Source: Lapidilactobacillus concavus DSM 17758
GTDB lineage: Bacteria > Bacillota > Bacilli > Lactobacillales > Lactobacillaceae
Direction of reading: 5' to 3'
DNA: 64,000 nucleotides
NCBI RefSeq assembly: GCF_001435835.1
Contig: NZ_AZFX01000036.1
Coordinates: forward strand, 100,939-164,938
Part shown: positions 26,291 through 36,277 of the stretch, piece after piece
Position numbering within the stretch: position 1 is the first letter of the stretch
How the letters are laid out: every line of letters starts with the position of its first letter
Translations under genes and position numbers: made by a program
The notes under the pieces: model-generated
What the model was told of the DNA's origin: nothing
The model's input: the letters and a program-made list of their open reading frames with translations, nothing else
The model's database searches: none

Positions 26291-26479
26291 CTACTGCTCG
26301 TCACTCTTTAAAATACCGCCGACCGAATAACGATCTTTCTGCATTTCGTTGAGTACCACGTGAACGTGTTCTGCAGGTGCACCCGTATCTTTTACAATGG
26401 CGTCGGTAACGTCTTTGACTAAAGCTTTCAATTGTTCTTGACTACGACCTGCAATTAAATCAATATGAACTAAAGGCAT
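26291..26479 (-). CDS. 4-oxalocrotonate tautomerase family protein
   Basis: A 62-residue tautomerase-superfamily monomer. After Met removal the N-terminal Pro (MPLVHIDLIAGRS) is the catalytic base, and Arg12 sits in the usual GRS turn. VHVVLNEMQKDRYSVGG follows, as in YwhB/DmpI-type enzymes. It acts as an oligomer on enol/keto acids; the physiological substrate in lactobacilli is unknown. A strong AAAGGAG ribosome site is present. Confidence 0.9.
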   Translation of the reverse strand: MPLVHIDLIAGRSQEQLKALVKDVTDAIVKDTGAPAEHVHVVLNEMQKDRYSVGGILKSDEQ

Positions 26480-26560
26480 AAGTGTCGCTCCTTTTCTTGT
26501 GAGTTAGAATTATTATTCAATTTATTTTAGCATAATTAGCCGTTCAAAGGAGACTTAATC

Positions 26561-27982
26561 ATGACGAAACCGATTTTTAGATCATCTTGCACTTCCATTC
26601 TCATTGGTAAAAAAGCCAGTCTAGATGGGACGGTAATCATTGGTCGTAACGAAGACAGCCGTACTGCCTGGCCGAAACACTTGCAATTCAATCCACACCG
26701 TCAACAACCTAACGCCGAATTTATTTCCAAAGCGAATAAGTTTCGCTTAGCGCTACCAGAAGTTGCCTATCAATACTCTGCCACACCAGAATGGACGGAT
26801 CATTATGGTATCTTTGCCGAGGATGGCATCAACGAGTATCATGTTGCAATCAGCGCCACAGAGAGTGCCTATGCAAACGAGCGTGTGCTAGCAGTAGATC
26901 CATTCGAACTCGAGACCGGTCTCCTTGAGGAGGCCATCATCACCGTAGTGCTCCCCTACGTCAAAACTGCGCGTGAAGGTGTCCGCCGCTTAGGCAAAAT
27001 CATCGACGAACACGGCAGTGCCGAGGCGAATGGCATTTTGTTTGCGGATCAGGATGAGGCTTGGTACTTCGAAGTTGGTTCCGGTCACCAATGGGTCGCA
27101 CAACGGATCCCTGACGATCAATACGCGGTAGTTGCCAACCAGCTAGCCATTCAAGTCGTTGACTTTAAGGATGCGGATCAATTTATCACATCACCAAATT
27201 TAGAATCATTCGTTCAAGACCATCACCTCTGGCCAGCTGATCGTCCGTTTAATTTTCGTCGGATCTTCGGAACCGCCGATGATTCTGACTTGGTCTACAA
27301 CACGCCTCGTGTCTGGAGCGGCCAGCGCCTCTTGACACCATCCGTGACGCAACAACCTCATTCATTCGAACTTCCCTTCACCCGTCGACCTGATGATCCG
27401 ATTTCGATTGCCCAAGCCGAACGCGTCTTATCCGATCACTTCCAAGGCACAGATTTTGACCTCGTCGCAAATCCTCAAGCAACGATTCGATATCGCCCAA
27501 TTAGTGTCGCAACCACTCAAGAATCACATCTCCTACAACTCCGCAGCGGGGTTGATGAGTCATTGGTAGGAATCCATTGGTTAGCGATGGGTGTCAGTGC
27601 ACAAAGTGTCTACGTTCCATTCTATTCAACCGGTGTAAAGGTGCCAATGATGTATACGCGTGGTAAGGAAACTTACACCAACAATTCTGCTTACTGGCTC
27701 TTTAAGCAGGCCAGCGTTTTGCTGGACCGCAATTGGCAGCATTACCAACGCCAACTCATGTCTACTCAAGATCAAGTTAACCAACGAATGTGGCAACAGC
27801 TGGTTAAAAGTGATCAGGTCATTGCCGAACTTCCAAATGAAGGCAAACAAAAAGCCATTGATGAAGCTAACTTGAAAGTTGCTAGCATTGCCATCAAAGG
27901 CTATCAAAAATTAGTGACTGATTTAATCACAGCGCAAACTGCCGCCTCACCACTTAATTTCAGAGTTGATCCAAATTTATAG
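26561..27982 (+). CDS. pepD: Dipeptidase PepD, C69 family
   Basis: An Ntn-hydrolase dipeptidase of broad specificity used in peptide catabolism. The catalytic cysteine is in FRSSCTSILIGKKASLDGT (Cys10), followed by TVIIGRNEDSR. EVAYQYSATPEW and the later VANQLAIQVVDF are typical of family C69. At 473 residues it is the normal size. There is no signal peptide, so it is intracellular. The ribosome site AAAGGAG is good. Its terminator lies within the 3' end of aroK on the other strand. Confidence 0.94.
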   Translation: MTKPIFRSSCTSILIGKKASLDGTVIIGRNEDSRTAWPKHLQFNPHRQQPNAEFISKANKFRLALPEVAYQYSATPEWTDHYGIFAEDGINEYHVAISATESAYANERVLAVDPFELETGLLEEAIITVVLPYVKTAREGVRRLGKIIDEHGSAEANGILFADQDEAWYFEVGSGHQWVAQRIPDDQYAVVANQLAIQVVDFKDADQFITSPNLESFVQDHHLWPADRPFNFRRIFGTADDSDLVYNTPRVWSGQRLLTPSVTQQPHSFELPFTRRPDDPISIAQAERVLSDHFQGTDFDLVANPQATIRYRPISVATTQESHLLQLRSGVDESLVGIHWLAMGVSAQSVYVPFYSTGVKVPMMYTRGKETYTNNSAYWLFKQASVLLDRNWQHYQRQLMSTQDQVNQRMWQQLVKSDQVIAELPNEGKQKAIDEANLKVASIAIKGYQKLVTDLITAQTAASPLNFRVDPNL

Positions 27983-27992
27983 ACGGCAATAA

Positions 27993-28493
27993 TCATGACG
28001 TCTTCAACTGCCAGATCTCTTCGGCCAACTGCCGAGGAGATTTTTTTGTGGCCGTAATTTCATGAGTCGCAACCTGCCGATAAATGGATTCGCGTTGGCA
28101 GAATCGTTGATACAGGGCATCTGAGGTCGACTGAGTCACCAGTGGACGGGTCGTATCTGCTGCAATTCGCCGATAGCAGGTTGAGTAATCAACGTTTAAC
28201 CAGAAAACAGTTGCAGCTTGTTGAAGCAAACGACGACTCTCTGATGACTCAATAATGCCACCACCCGTTGCCACAATTGGCACATCCGTCGATAACGTCT
28301 GCCGCAAAGTTTCAAATTCAAGTCGACGAAACTTTTCTTCCCCGACCTGGTTAAATAAATTACCGGTTGTTGTCTGAAATTGGCGACCGAGTAGTTCATC
28401 CGTATCGATAAAAGTCAGTCGATGTTGCTGTGCAAGTGTGCGCGCCAATGTTGTCTTGCCCGCGCCCATAAAACCAATTAAGATGATTGCCAC
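27993..28493 (-). CDS. aroK: Shikimate kinase
   Basis: Phosphorylates shikimate (fifth step of the pathway). A 166-residue P-loop kinase: ILIGFMGAGKTTLARTLA, FIDTDELLG, EEKFRRLEFETL with the shikimate-binding Arg, and VATGGGII. The GTG at 28493 is preferred: AAAGGA lies 8 bases upstream and the start falls right before the P-loop. The longer frame to 28541 would overlap aroA. Last gene of the pepT-aro cluster; its 3' end contains an opposite-strand terminator. Confidence 0.93.
   Translation of the reverse strand: MAIILIGFMGAGKTTLARTLAQQHRLTFIDTDELLGRQFQTTTGNLFNQVGEEKFRRLEFETLRQTLSTDVPIVATGGGIIESSESRRLLQQAATVFWLNVDYSTCYRRIAADTTRPLVTQSTSDALYQRFCQRESIYRQVATHEITATKKSPRQLAEEIWQLKTS
28015..28047 (+). 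terminator. pepD terminator embedded in the aroK coding sequence
   Basis: ATCTCTTCGGC (28015-28025) pairs with GCCGAGGAGAT (28031-28041) with one mismatch, followed by T at 28042-28047. It serves plus-strand pepD, while the same bases encode the C-terminal residues of AroK. Confidence 0.82.
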
Positions 28494-28525
28494 GATAGCT
28501 GTCCTTTGTTCCAATGAATAGATTT

Positions 28526-29911
28526 CTAAAGTTGGTCCCATTGCGATTCAACTCGCAACAATTGTTGAAGATCAGTGATGAAAGTCGGATTAGAAATTGC
28601 AATACTGTCCAATCCCTCAATTGAAAAATGTTGACCACTCAAGATGGCCGCAATCACCAACATCATTGCAATTCGATGATCGGCGTGTGCAGATACAGTT
28701 GCTTCATCATCCGATGCGTGCAACTTTGTGGGTCCTTCGATGATTAGACCATCAGGTTGTTCACGAATGATTGCCCCTAACTTGGTCAATTCGGTGGTGA
28801 TCACGTGTAGTCGATCGGTTTCTTTGTAACGCAATTCAGTTGCCTCACGAATAATGGTGGTTCCTTGACATTGCGTTGCCAACAAACTCAAGATCGGGAT
28901 TTCATCAATCAAACATCCCAATAACCGACCATTGATTTGAAAAGCTGGTAATTGTTGATGGGCATGCTTAACTAAAATATCTCCTCGAGGTTCACCTGCA
29001 GTGTCGTCTCGCGAAACGGACACTTCAATCGCTTGCGGTGCTAATTGTTGCACCAATCTTAAAAATCCTGTTCGTGTTTCGTTCAAGCTTTGATTTTCGA
29101 CAAGCAACTGACTTCCCGGCAGTAACAACGCTGCGCTGATCAAGAAGGCGGCGCTCGATGGATCACCAGGGACAACGACATGTTGTGCTTGTAGTGGACG
29201 CTGGAGCGGTGAAACGGTCAACAAATTTCCCTCCACATGAAGATTTGAGCACCCACCAAATTGCCACAGCATTTTTTCTGTATGATCCCGACTTACTGCG
29301 GGTTGTCGGAAATGTGAAGGTGCATCTGCCTGTAGTGCGCCAAGAATCAAGGCGGATTTCAACTGTGCGCTGGCAACCGGCAACGTATACTTGATCCCGC
29401 GTAGCTGCGTCGTTGGTAAAATTTGCAACGGCAACATTCCATGATCTGCTAAATATTCAGCTCGCATACCCATTGTGGTCAACGGTGAAATGACACGTGC
29501 CATCGGTCGTTGGTTCAAGCTCAGATCCCCACTCAGTTGGATTGTATGAGGTTGCTTAGCAAGAAGGCCCATTAATAATCTCGCTGTCGTGCCAGAATTT
29601 CCCAAATTTAAGCGTGTGAGTGAATGCTGAGGTTGAAAATTAAAACCAGCTAGGCCATGCACGACGGTTTGGTGTTGTCGAGTTTCAATCTGAATACCCA
29701 GCGCTTGCAGCGCTTGCTGTGTGCGTTCGACATCATCAGAAACCAGTAGATTGTCGATCACCGTATTGCCAGCAGCAATCGCGCCAAAAATCAACGCCCG
29801 GTGAGAAATACTCTTGTCTGCCGGCGTTTGATACGTGCCTTGAATCGATTGACCTGGTTTGATTTGAAGTTGCATCTGATATTGTTGTGAAATGAGATTC
29901 GTGGTCATCAT
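28526..29911 (-). CDS. aroA: 3-phosphoshikimate 1-carboxyvinyltransferase (EPSP synthase)
   Basis: Joins shikimate-3-phosphate and PEP. A 461-residue two-domain protein with ADKSISHRALIFGAIA near residue 33, LGNSGTTARLLMG near 105, PGDPSSAAFLISAAL near 250, DEIPILSLLATQC near 335 (catalytic Asp), and ADHRIAMML near 410. The first 12 residues before MQLQIKPGQ are an unusual extension, so a start 12 codons later is possible. The ATG at 29911 overlaps the aroC stop (ATGA). Confidence 0.95.
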   Translation of the reverse strand: MMTTNLISQQYQMQLQIKPGQSIQGTYQTPADKSISHRALIFGAIAAGNTVIDNLLVSDDVERTQQALQALGIQIETRQHQTVVHGLAGFNFQPQHSLTRLNLGNSGTTARLLMGLLAKQPHTIQLSGDLSLNQRPMARVISPLTTMGMRAEYLADHGMLPLQILPTTQLRGIKYTLPVASAQLKSALILGALQADAPSHFRQPAVSRDHTEKMLWQFGGCSNLHVEGNLLTVSPLQRPLQAQHVVVPGDPSSAAFLISAALLLPGSQLLVENQSLNETRTGFLRLVQQLAPQAIEVSVSRDDTAGEPRGDILVKHAHQQLPAFQINGRLLGCLIDEIPILSLLATQCQGTTIIREATELRYKETDRLHVITTELTKLGAIIREQPDGLIIEGPTKLHASDDEATVSAHADHRIAMMLVIAAILSGQHFSIEGLDSIAISNPTFITDLQQLLRVESQWDQL

Positions 29912-31137
29912 GATCGCTCTTGTCCTTCAGTCCGCTGACCTTTGAGGTAACGTTGATAGCGTGCGAAGTTTTGCTGAATGCGCTGATTCTCATCTTCACC
30001 AAACATCTCACAGAAGGCCTGCATCACTGTTATTGCCGTCATCGCCTCTGCAATCACCGAAGCTGCCGGCACTGCCGTTGTATCCGAACGTTCAACGGTC
30101 GCACGTGTCAACTCGTGAGTCCGAATGTCAACGGTCGGCGCCCCCGTTGGTTGGGTCGGAATGGGTTTCATCACAAGATCAATAATTAACGGCATCCCGT
30201 TGGTCATCCCGCCTTCTAGACCCCCTTGGTGGTTCTCTGATCGCTGGTAGCTGTCGTTTTGCCAGAAGATGGCATCAACTGCAGCTCGACCGGTTTCGTG
30301 TCCAAAATCAAACCCGTCGCCGAAACTGACACCTTTGATTGCATTAATACTCATTAAGGCTGAACTTAAACGTGCGTCTAACTTGCGATTCGCGCTGACA
30401 TAGCTTCCCAAACCTAAGGGTAAACCTTGAACGATCACCCGAATTTGGCCGCCTAGTGTGGTCTGATCTGATTTTGCTTGATCGATTGTGGCCTGCATCC
30501 GTGAGTTGGTTTCCACGTCAAGTGTTCGGGTTGATTGTTGGCGAATCGGTGCAATGACTTCTCGTTCGAAGTCGCGTCGCGATTGGGGGCGTGAGGCTTG
30601 TCGCAAAGACTCTTGTGATAAAGATGCTGCTCCAATTTGAGTCACTACACCCGCGATCACAATTCCGAATTGTGCCAGAAATTGCTGACAGAGGCTGCCA
30701 ATCGCAACCCTCATTGCCGTCTCACGTGCACTCGCACGTTCAAGGACATTGCGAAGATCACGCAACTGATCGTATTTCAAACCGCCCACTAAATCCGCGT
30801 GTCCAGGACGCGGCCGAGTGATGATTCGCTTAGTGACAGTCGCGCTGTTTTGCGTCGTGGTTGGCCAAACCGACATCACTGCATGCCAATTCTCAAAATC
30901 ACGATTGGGCAGCAACAACCCAATTGGAGAACCCAAAGTCTTGCCAAAACGAACCCCTGAAATAATCTGGACTTGATCTGTTTCAATTTGCATCCGGCCA
31001 CCACGACCGTAACCAATTTGACGTTGACGCAAGTCAGCCAATAGTCGCTGTTGATCTAGTTGGACATTCGCCGGAAAGCCAGAAATAATCGCAGATAGAT
31101 AGGGACCATGAGATTCCCCTGCTGTCACATATTCCAT
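29908..31137 (-). CDS. aroC: Chorismate synthase
   Basis: FMN-dependent conversion of EPSP to chorismate. A 409-residue protein with TAGESHGPYLSAIISGFP at the N-terminus, GYGRGGRMQIETD, ITRPRPGHADLVG, LERASARETAMRV, GLEGGMTNGMPL and RSDTTAVPAASVI. All are AroC signatures. It is about 20 residues longer than usual because of a charged C-terminal tail. It starts 3 bases after the aroB stop and overlaps aroA by 4 bases. Confidence 0.96.
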   Translation of the reverse strand: MEYVTAGESHGPYLSAIISGFPANVQLDQQRLLADLRQRQIGYGRGGRMQIETDQVQIISGVRFGKTLGSPIGLLLPNRDFENWHAVMSVWPTTTQNSATVTKRIITRPRPGHADLVGGLKYDQLRDLRNVLERASARETAMRVAIGSLCQQFLAQFGIVIAGVVTQIGAASLSQESLRQASRPQSRRDFEREVIAPIRQQSTRTLDVETNSRMQATIDQAKSDQTTLGGQIRVIVQGLPLGLGSYVSANRKLDARLSSALMSINAIKGVSFGDGFDFGHETGRAAVDAIFWQNDSYQRSENHQGGLEGGMTNGMPLIIDLVMKPIPTQPTGAPTVDIRTHELTRATVERSDTTAVPAASVIAEAMTAITVMQAFCEMFGEDENQRIQQNFARYQRYLKGQRTEGQERS

Positions 31138-31140
31138 CGA

Positions 31141-32223
31141 TTACCACCCTAACCATTTTTTAAACGCGGCGTGAGTCATGGGTACCAAGAAAGGTTGGCC
31201 GACATCATTGATTTTGACGAGTGTCAAGCCATGATCATCCGCTTTTTTATCGAGCCTGGTGCGTGCTAGAATCGCCTCGTGTGAAATTGTCCGTGGAATT
31301 TCTGTTGGCAACGCTAATTGTTTGAACAACGTTTCTGTCATCACGAGTGTATTAAGCGGCAACTCGTGATGGTCAACTGCAGCCCGCATCAGTGCAATCA
31401 TTCCAATTCCAACCGCCTCGCCATGCAGAAGGTCACCCTGAGCCAAAGCTTCGACCGCGTGGCCAATCGTATGTCCAAAATTCAGATAGCGACGTTCTTT
31501 ATAATCATAAAAATCACGGCTGACTAACGCCGACTTAATCTGTAAACCGCGAGTCACCAAAACTGCAAGCAAATCGAGTGACAGTCTCACACTCGACTTA
31601 GTGGCCAGCAATAACTGTTCCAAAAGTTGCGCGTCTTCTGGTTGCCGCGAACTGATTAACAGACACTTGATGATCTCGACCATGCCCGCAGCTAGATCAC
31701 GTTTTGGCAGTGTTAACAATAATTTAGGGTCTACAATCACTGTTTGTGCAGGATAGAAGGTTCCAATCAAATTCTTGATCCCCTGAAAATCAATCGCCGT
31801 TTTACCGCCAATACTGCTATCAGACTGGGCAATAATTGTGGTCGGTACTTGGACTAAAGTCATGCCTCGCATGTAGGTGCTGGCAATCAGCGCGCCTAAA
31901 TCGCCAATGACGCCGCCACCTAATGCAACAATCGCATCGGTACGTGTGAATTGATGTTGCATCAAAATGGTGTAGAGTTGTTTAACCTGATCCAAATTTT
32001 TCGTTGCTTCTCCTGCCGGTAGAACAACGGGAACCACCTGACAATATTGGCTCAATTGTTGTTGCATGCGTTGCAAATGCAACGGTGCAATGTGCTCATC
32101 GGTCAACAACAAAACTTGGTGACCTTTCAATGAGACGAGTTGATCGAACAAGTGCTGACTCGCGTTGATTTCAATCAGGATGTTCGTCTGCCGGTCAGCC
32201 AACTTCAATTGCCATTCAGTCAT
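31141..32223 (-). CDS. aroB: 3-dehydroquinate synthase
   Basis: Cyclises DAHP to 3-dehydroquinate with NAD and a divalent metal. A 360-residue protein with DAIVALGGGVIGDLGALIAST, GMTLVQVPTTIIAQSDSSIG, the metal ligands in YLNFGHTIGHAVEA, and KKADDHG near the C-terminus. The ATG at 32223 overlaps the aroF stop by 8 bases; the open frame extends 33 codons further into aroF and is not used. Coupled translation is likely. Confidence 0.95.
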   Translation of the reverse strand: MTEWQLKLADRQTNILIEINASQHLFDQLVSLKGHQVLLLTDEHIAPLHLQRMQQQLSQYCQVVPVVLPAGEATKNLDQVKQLYTILMQHQFTRTDAIVALGGGVIGDLGALIASTYMRGMTLVQVPTTIIAQSDSSIGGKTAIDFQGIKNLIGTFYPAQTVIVDPKLLLTLPKRDLAAGMVEIIKCLLISSRQPEDAQLLEQLLLATKSSVRLSLDLLAVLVTRGLQIKSALVSRDFYDYKERRYLNFGHTIGHAVEALAQGDLLHGEAVGIGMIALMRAAVDHHELPLNTLVMTETLFKQLALPTEIPRTISHEAILARTRLDKKADDHGLTLVKINDVGQPFLVPMTHAAFKKWLGW

Positions 32224-33307
32224 GGTTCTCGTCTGGATTCGTGGCAGAGTGGTGACTCTCGTGATTATCCTCTGACACAGCCGCTTTGACGATGGCTTTC
32301 TTTTCCTCAGCAATCGCGCCATCTAGCTCATGAATTTTTTGAGCACGAGTGGCCAGCTTCGCAAATTGTGCTGGCGTCAATTGTTGTGCGGCGTCTGAGA
32401 GCGCCTGTGCGGGATTTTCGTGAACTTCGACCAAGAGTCCCTGGGCGCCTGCTGCAACCCCAGCGGCAGCTAATGGCGTCACGAGATCGGCATGTCCAGT
32501 AGCATGGCTTGGATCAATAATCACAGGGAAATGCGTCAACTGATGGAGAACCGGTACGGCACCAACATCTAAAACATTACGGGTGTATGTGCCATCGAAT
32601 GAACGAATTCCCCGTTCAACCAACATGATATTGAAATTTCCCTGGCTTGCGATGTATTCTGCTGCGTTCAACAGCTCATCGATGGTTGCAGACAACCCGC
32701 GTTTCAACGCAACCGGCTGGTGGGTTCGACCCACAGCCTTCAGCAATTCGTAGTTCTGCATGTTGCGCGCTCCAATTTGAAAAATATCGGTGTACTGACC
32801 AACCGCATCAATTTCCTCAACCGACATGACCTCAGTGATGACGTCCAGACCGTTTTCATCTGCGGCTTCTCTTAAATAAGTTAGGCCTTCAACGCCCAAG
32901 CCTTGAAAGTCATATGGTGAGGTGCGAGGTTTGAAAGCACCGCCACGCAAAACAGACGCGCCAGCAGCTTTAACTGCCGCGGCAACACGATGAATCATTT
33001 CCTCATTTTCAACAGAACATGGTCCAGCCATTAACGTTAAGTTGTGCCCACCAATTTGGTTATGTGGTGTCTTCACGATAGTGTCATTTGGCTTAAAAGC
33101 ACGACTACTCAAGACATATCTTGGCTGCTTGGACTCAAGCCGTGCAATAGCGGATTTTTGACGTTCAGTAAAATCAAAGGTATCGGTGTCGAAAACGACG
33201 AGGTGATTTTCGACCAAAACACCGTGATGATGGGCTTGTTTCAGTGATGCTAAAATATCTGTCAAAATTTCTTGATCTAAAGGTTTCTTAAATTGAATGA
33301 TCATCAA
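32216..33307 (-). CDS. aroF: DAHP synthase, type I beta, with N-terminal regulatory domain
   Basis: Condenses PEP and erythrose-4-phosphate, the committed step. A 363-residue protein with an N-terminal ferredoxin-like regulatory domain (residues ~1-75, MMIIQFKKPLDQEIL) as in the Thermotoga-type enzyme, then a TIM barrel: LMAGPCSVENEEM near 92, LRGGAFKPRTSPYDFQGLG near 120, and IIDPSHATGHADLV near 265. There is no fused chorismate mutase; the acidic/basic tail after residue 330 is linker-like. The N-terminal domain suggests feedback control by an aromatic amino acid. Confidence 0.94.
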   Translation of the reverse strand: MMIIQFKKPLDQEILTDILASLKQAHHHGVLVENHLVVFDTDTFDFTERQKSAIARLESKQPRYVLSSRAFKPNDTIVKTPHNQIGGHNLTLMAGPCSVENEEMIHRVAAAVKAAGASVLRGGAFKPRTSPYDFQGLGVEGLTYLREAADENGLDVITEVMSVEEIDAVGQYTDIFQIGARNMQNYELLKAVGRTHQPVALKRGLSATIDELLNAAEYIASQGNFNIMLVERGIRSFDGTYTRNVLDVGAVPVLHQLTHFPVIIDPSHATGHADLVTPLAAAGVAAGAQGLLVEVHENPAQALSDAAQQLTPAQFAKLATRAQKIHELDGAIAEEKKAIVKAAVSEDNHESHHSATNPDENHD

Positions 33308-33315
33308 TTATTCCC

Positions 33316-34176
33316 TCACTTCAAAGTTTTTTCAATGACTGCTAGCGGTAACTTGTGACCGGTCCAGAAGTCGAATGATCGTGCGGCTTGCTGTAGCAAC
33401 ATGCCCAGGCCATTGTGTGTGGTTAATCCCAATTCTCGACTTGCTTGTAGGAAGTGCGTTTCACGCGGTTCATAGATAACATCCCAAATTTGAGTGGTTG
33501 GTTGGAATCGACGTAATTGCTCGATTGAAAGCGGCGCCTGTGCGTGATGGGCACCAAATCCTAAGCTAGTTGCGTTGATCACCAGGTCGTAACTTTCTAA
33601 TTCAGCGGACGCGAGCCACGACCAATCGACGCACGTTAAGTTGCTAACTAGTGGTTCTGATGCCGATTGGAGGATAGTGATGAGTGTCTGGACCTGTTGA
33701 AAATGAGGCCGATTTGCACGCTGAATCACCGTCACTTCCAGCGGCTGCCGAGCCGCCAACGCAACGAGGATGGCGCGAGCACAGGCGCCCCCACCTAGTA
33801 ATAAAATTCGTTTACCGGAAAGGTTGACGTTGTTAGCCTGGATATCTGCAATCAGACCTTCACCATCTGTATTGGTGCCAATCAAGCGACCGGCTATATT
33901 TTTGACCGTATTGACCGCTCCAATTAATTGTGCGGTTGGACTGATCTCGTCTAATTCTGGGATCAGCGTTTCTTTGAGTGGTAACGATAGATTGCAGCCT
34001 GCCAATGGTCGGGTTCGAATCTCCGCCGCAATCTCTGAGCCGGCTGCTTCGGTATCGATCACAAAATAAACCGCATCTAGACGATTCACTCGAAACCCCT
34101 CATTATGAATCTGCGGTGAGAGACTGTGCTTGGCTGGATGGGCAAACAAGGTATATTGTTGTGTAAGATCAGACAT
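33316..34176 (-). CDS. aroE: Shikimate dehydrogenase
   Basis: NADPH-dependent reduction of 3-dehydroshikimate. A 286-residue protein: FAHPAKHSLSPQIHNEGF at the N-terminus (substrate SLSP), NLSLPLKE with the catalytic Lys, NTDGEG, the nucleotide-binding turn LLLGGGACARAILVAL near residue 128, VINATSLGF, and the C-terminal GLGMLLQQAARSFDFW. The start is 2 bases after the pepT stop, so expression depends on the upstream genes. Confidence 0.95.
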   Translation of the reverse strand: MSDLTQQYTLFAHPAKHSLSPQIHNEGFRVNRLDAVYFVIDTEAAGSEIAAEIRTRPLAGCNLSLPLKETLIPELDEISPTAQLIGAVNTVKNIAGRLIGTNTDGEGLIADIQANNVNLSGKRILLLGGGACARAILVALAARQPLEVTVIQRANRPHFQQVQTLITILQSASEPLVSNLTCVDWSWLASAELESYDLVINATSLGFGAHHAQAPLSIEQLRRFQPTTQIWDVIYEPRETHFLQASRELGLTTHNGLGMLLQQAARSFDFWTGHKLPLAVIEKTLK

Positions 34177-34178
34177 GA

Positions 34179-35420
34179 CTAGTTTTCTGTGACATTTAAT
34201 TCGTTGATTTTCAGCAAGACGTCGACGGCTTGAGACATCACTTGTGTTGAGACATACTCATATCGACCGTGCATGTTTTCACCACCAGCAAAAATATTCG
34301 GCGTTGGCAAGCCCATGAACGAGATTTTTGAGCCATCTGTGCCGCCGCGAACGGGTTCCTCATCCGGGGTAATGCCCAGTGCGTTCATTGCGCGCTCTGC
34401 TAATTGAACAACTGACATGTGGTCCTTCATGACGTCAATCATATTCTGATATTGATCCCACATCTTGAGTGTCAATCGTGGTTCGTCAAATTGTGCGTTC
34501 ATTTTGGCAACCAGGTCGGTCACAAATTGTTTCCGAGCTTCAAGCCCAGTTGTTTCAAAATCACGAATAATGTAATCAAGATCAGCCTCTTCGACGGTCC
34601 CGTTAAAGCTCAGCAAGTGATAGTAACCTTCGCGTCCTTCCGTGGTTTCAGGTGTTTCGTTGGCAGGAAAAGCCGATTGGAAGTCGACGCCTAATTGAAT
34701 CGCGTTGACCATAATACCCTTTGCACCACTTGGATGAACGTTTTTGCCTTGGATATGCAGTTTAAAGGCAGCTGCACTGAAGGTTTCGTATTCGAGTTGG
34801 CCAAGTGGGCCGCCATCAACGGTATAGGCAAAGTCAGCGTCGAAATCAGCGACGTCAAAGCGGTCGGCACCCGTCCCAATTTCTTCATCTGGGCCGAAAC
34901 CAACCTTCAAATCACCATGTTTAATTTCTGGATGGGCCAACAAATATGACAGCATCGCCATGATTTCGGCGACGCCTGACTTATCATCAGATCCGAGTAA
35001 GGTACTACCATCTGTCGTAATCAAGGTGTGTCCTGCATACTTTTTCAGGCTTGGAAATTCTGCGGGATCCAAGACAAAATCGCCCGCTGGATCGAGTTTA
35101 ATGATTGATTGACCGTCATAATTCTCAACAAATTGAGGGTTGACACCATTCGCATTGAAGTCAGCCGTATCAACGTGGGCGAGGAAGCCAATCGTTGGAA
35201 CGTTCTTATCGAGATTACTTGGCAACAATCCAGTTACATAACCATTGGCCTCGTTATACTTGACTTCTGCTAGTCCTAGGTCATTTAACTCTTGTTCAAG
35301 TTCATGGAGAAAGGTGACTTCGTTTGGTGCAGAAGGAACGGTGTTTGACTCTTCATCAGAACGTGTCTCTGTTTTCACATACTTTAAAAAGCGTGGAATG
35401 AGATCTTCATAGTTTGTCAT
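34179..35420 (-). CDS. pepT: Tripeptide aminopeptidase (peptidase T)
   Basis: M20B zinc aminopeptidase that releases the N-terminal residue of tripeptides in the cytoplasm. A 413-residue protein with the zinc motifs [43 protein letters not shown], and the C-terminal [28 protein letters not shown]. The ATG at 35420 has GGAGG 8 bases upstream; the longer frame lacks a site. First gene of the aro cluster. A peptidase heading a shikimate operon could link peptide-derived amino acids to aromatic synthesis, but this is speculative. Confidence 0.95.
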   Translation of the reverse strand: MTNYEDLIPRFLKYVKTETRSDEESNTVPSAPNEVTFLHELEQELNDLGLAEVKYNEANGYVTGLLPSNLDKNVPTIGFLAHVDTADFNANGVNPQFVENYDGQSIIKLDPAGDFVLDPAEFPSLKKYAGHTLITTDGSTLLGSDDKSGVAEIMAMLSYLLAHPEIKHGDLKVGFGPDEEIGTGADRFDVADFDADFAYTVDGGPLGQLEYETFSAAAFKLHIQGKNVHPSGAKGIMVNAIQLGVDFQSAFPANETPETTEGREGYYHLLSFNGTVEEADLDYIIRDFETTGLEARKQFVTDLVAKMNAQFDEPRLTLKMWDQYQNMIDVMKDHMSVVQLAERAMNALGITPDEEPVRGGTDGSKISFMGLPTPNIFAGGENMHGRYEYVSTQVMSQAVDVLLKINELNVTEN

Positions 35421-35461
35421 TGTAAAAGCCTCCAAATTGTTGATCATTTTTTTAAAGTGTC

Positions 35462-36277
35462 TTAGTTTATAAATTGAAAGGGATCTGTACTTAATTGCGA
35501 GCTCAAGAGATCTACCTGCCAGTCTGCTTGTTCAAAAGCTGCTTGCAAAATTGGCGGTAATTTCTGCTTGATGATGGCTTCAATGTGATGACCTGGGTCG
35601 ATCACACTGAGGCCATTTGCCAACATGTCATGCGCCGTGTGATAGTAAACATCGCCGGTCACGAAAACCTGTGCCTTTGCCTGCAAAACCTCTGGATAAA
35701 ACTTACCACCATCGCCACCAATCACTGCAACACGAGAAATCAGTTGGTCAGGCTGTTGCGTCATCAAACGCAAGCCATCGACTGAAAATGCCGTTCGACA
35801 ATGATCCGCAAATTGATGTACGGTCATCATTTGCGGTAGCTCGCCGATTACTCCAAGGTAAATCGTCGGTAGCTGGAACGATTTTGGTCGTAGATTAAAG
35901 GGTTGTTGTTCAATCAAGCCCAACTGGTCCGCCAACCAATGATTCATCCCATCTGGCGTCTCATCAAGATTCGTGTGTGCTGCAAAAACAGAAATCTGGT
36001 GTTTGATCAGTTCCATGTACATGCGCTGCTGTGGATCCGCATAGTCCAATTGTGGCGCGGGTCGAAACATCAATGGATGATGCGCAATAATTAGATCCGC
36101 ACCCACTTCAATCGCCTCTTGAACGACTTCAGGACGGACATCTAACGTCACTAAAATTCGTCGAACAGTCTGAGCACGATTGCCAATCTGCAGACCAATC
36201 GGATCGTCAGGTTCCGCATTTGCAGGTGGGAAAATCGTGTCCATGAAATCAATGATTTGTTGAACGGTCGGTCGCAT
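35462..36277 (-). CDS. Nif3-like dinuclear metal centre protein (YqfO family, short form)
   Basis: A 271-residue protein of the NIF3/DUF34 family, a hexameric ring with two metals per subunit. Metal-binding segments are [12 protein letters not shown] near residue 65 and [16 protein letters not shown] near 105, with [14 protein letters not shown] and [12 protein letters not shown] toward the C-terminus. It lacks the roughly 100-residue insertion of Bacillus YqfO. The start overlaps trmK by 29 bases, with AAGGAGG 6 bases before it. Proposed roles (GTP cyclohydrolase-like or NAD-related) are not settled. Confidence 0.92.
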   Translation of the reverse strand: MRPTVQQIIDFMDTIFPPANAEPDDPIGLQIGNRAQTVRRILVTLDVRPEVVQEAIEVGADLIIAHHPLMFRPAPQLDYADPQQRMYMELIKHQISVFAAHTNLDETPDGMNHWLADQLGLIEQQPFNLRPKSFQLPTIYLGVIGELPQMMTVHQFADHCRTAFSVDGLRLMTQQPDQLISRVAVIGGDGGKFYPEVLQAKAQVFVTGDVYYHTAHDMLANGLSVIDPGHHIEAIIKQKLPPILQAAFEQADWQVDLLSSQLSTDPFQFIN

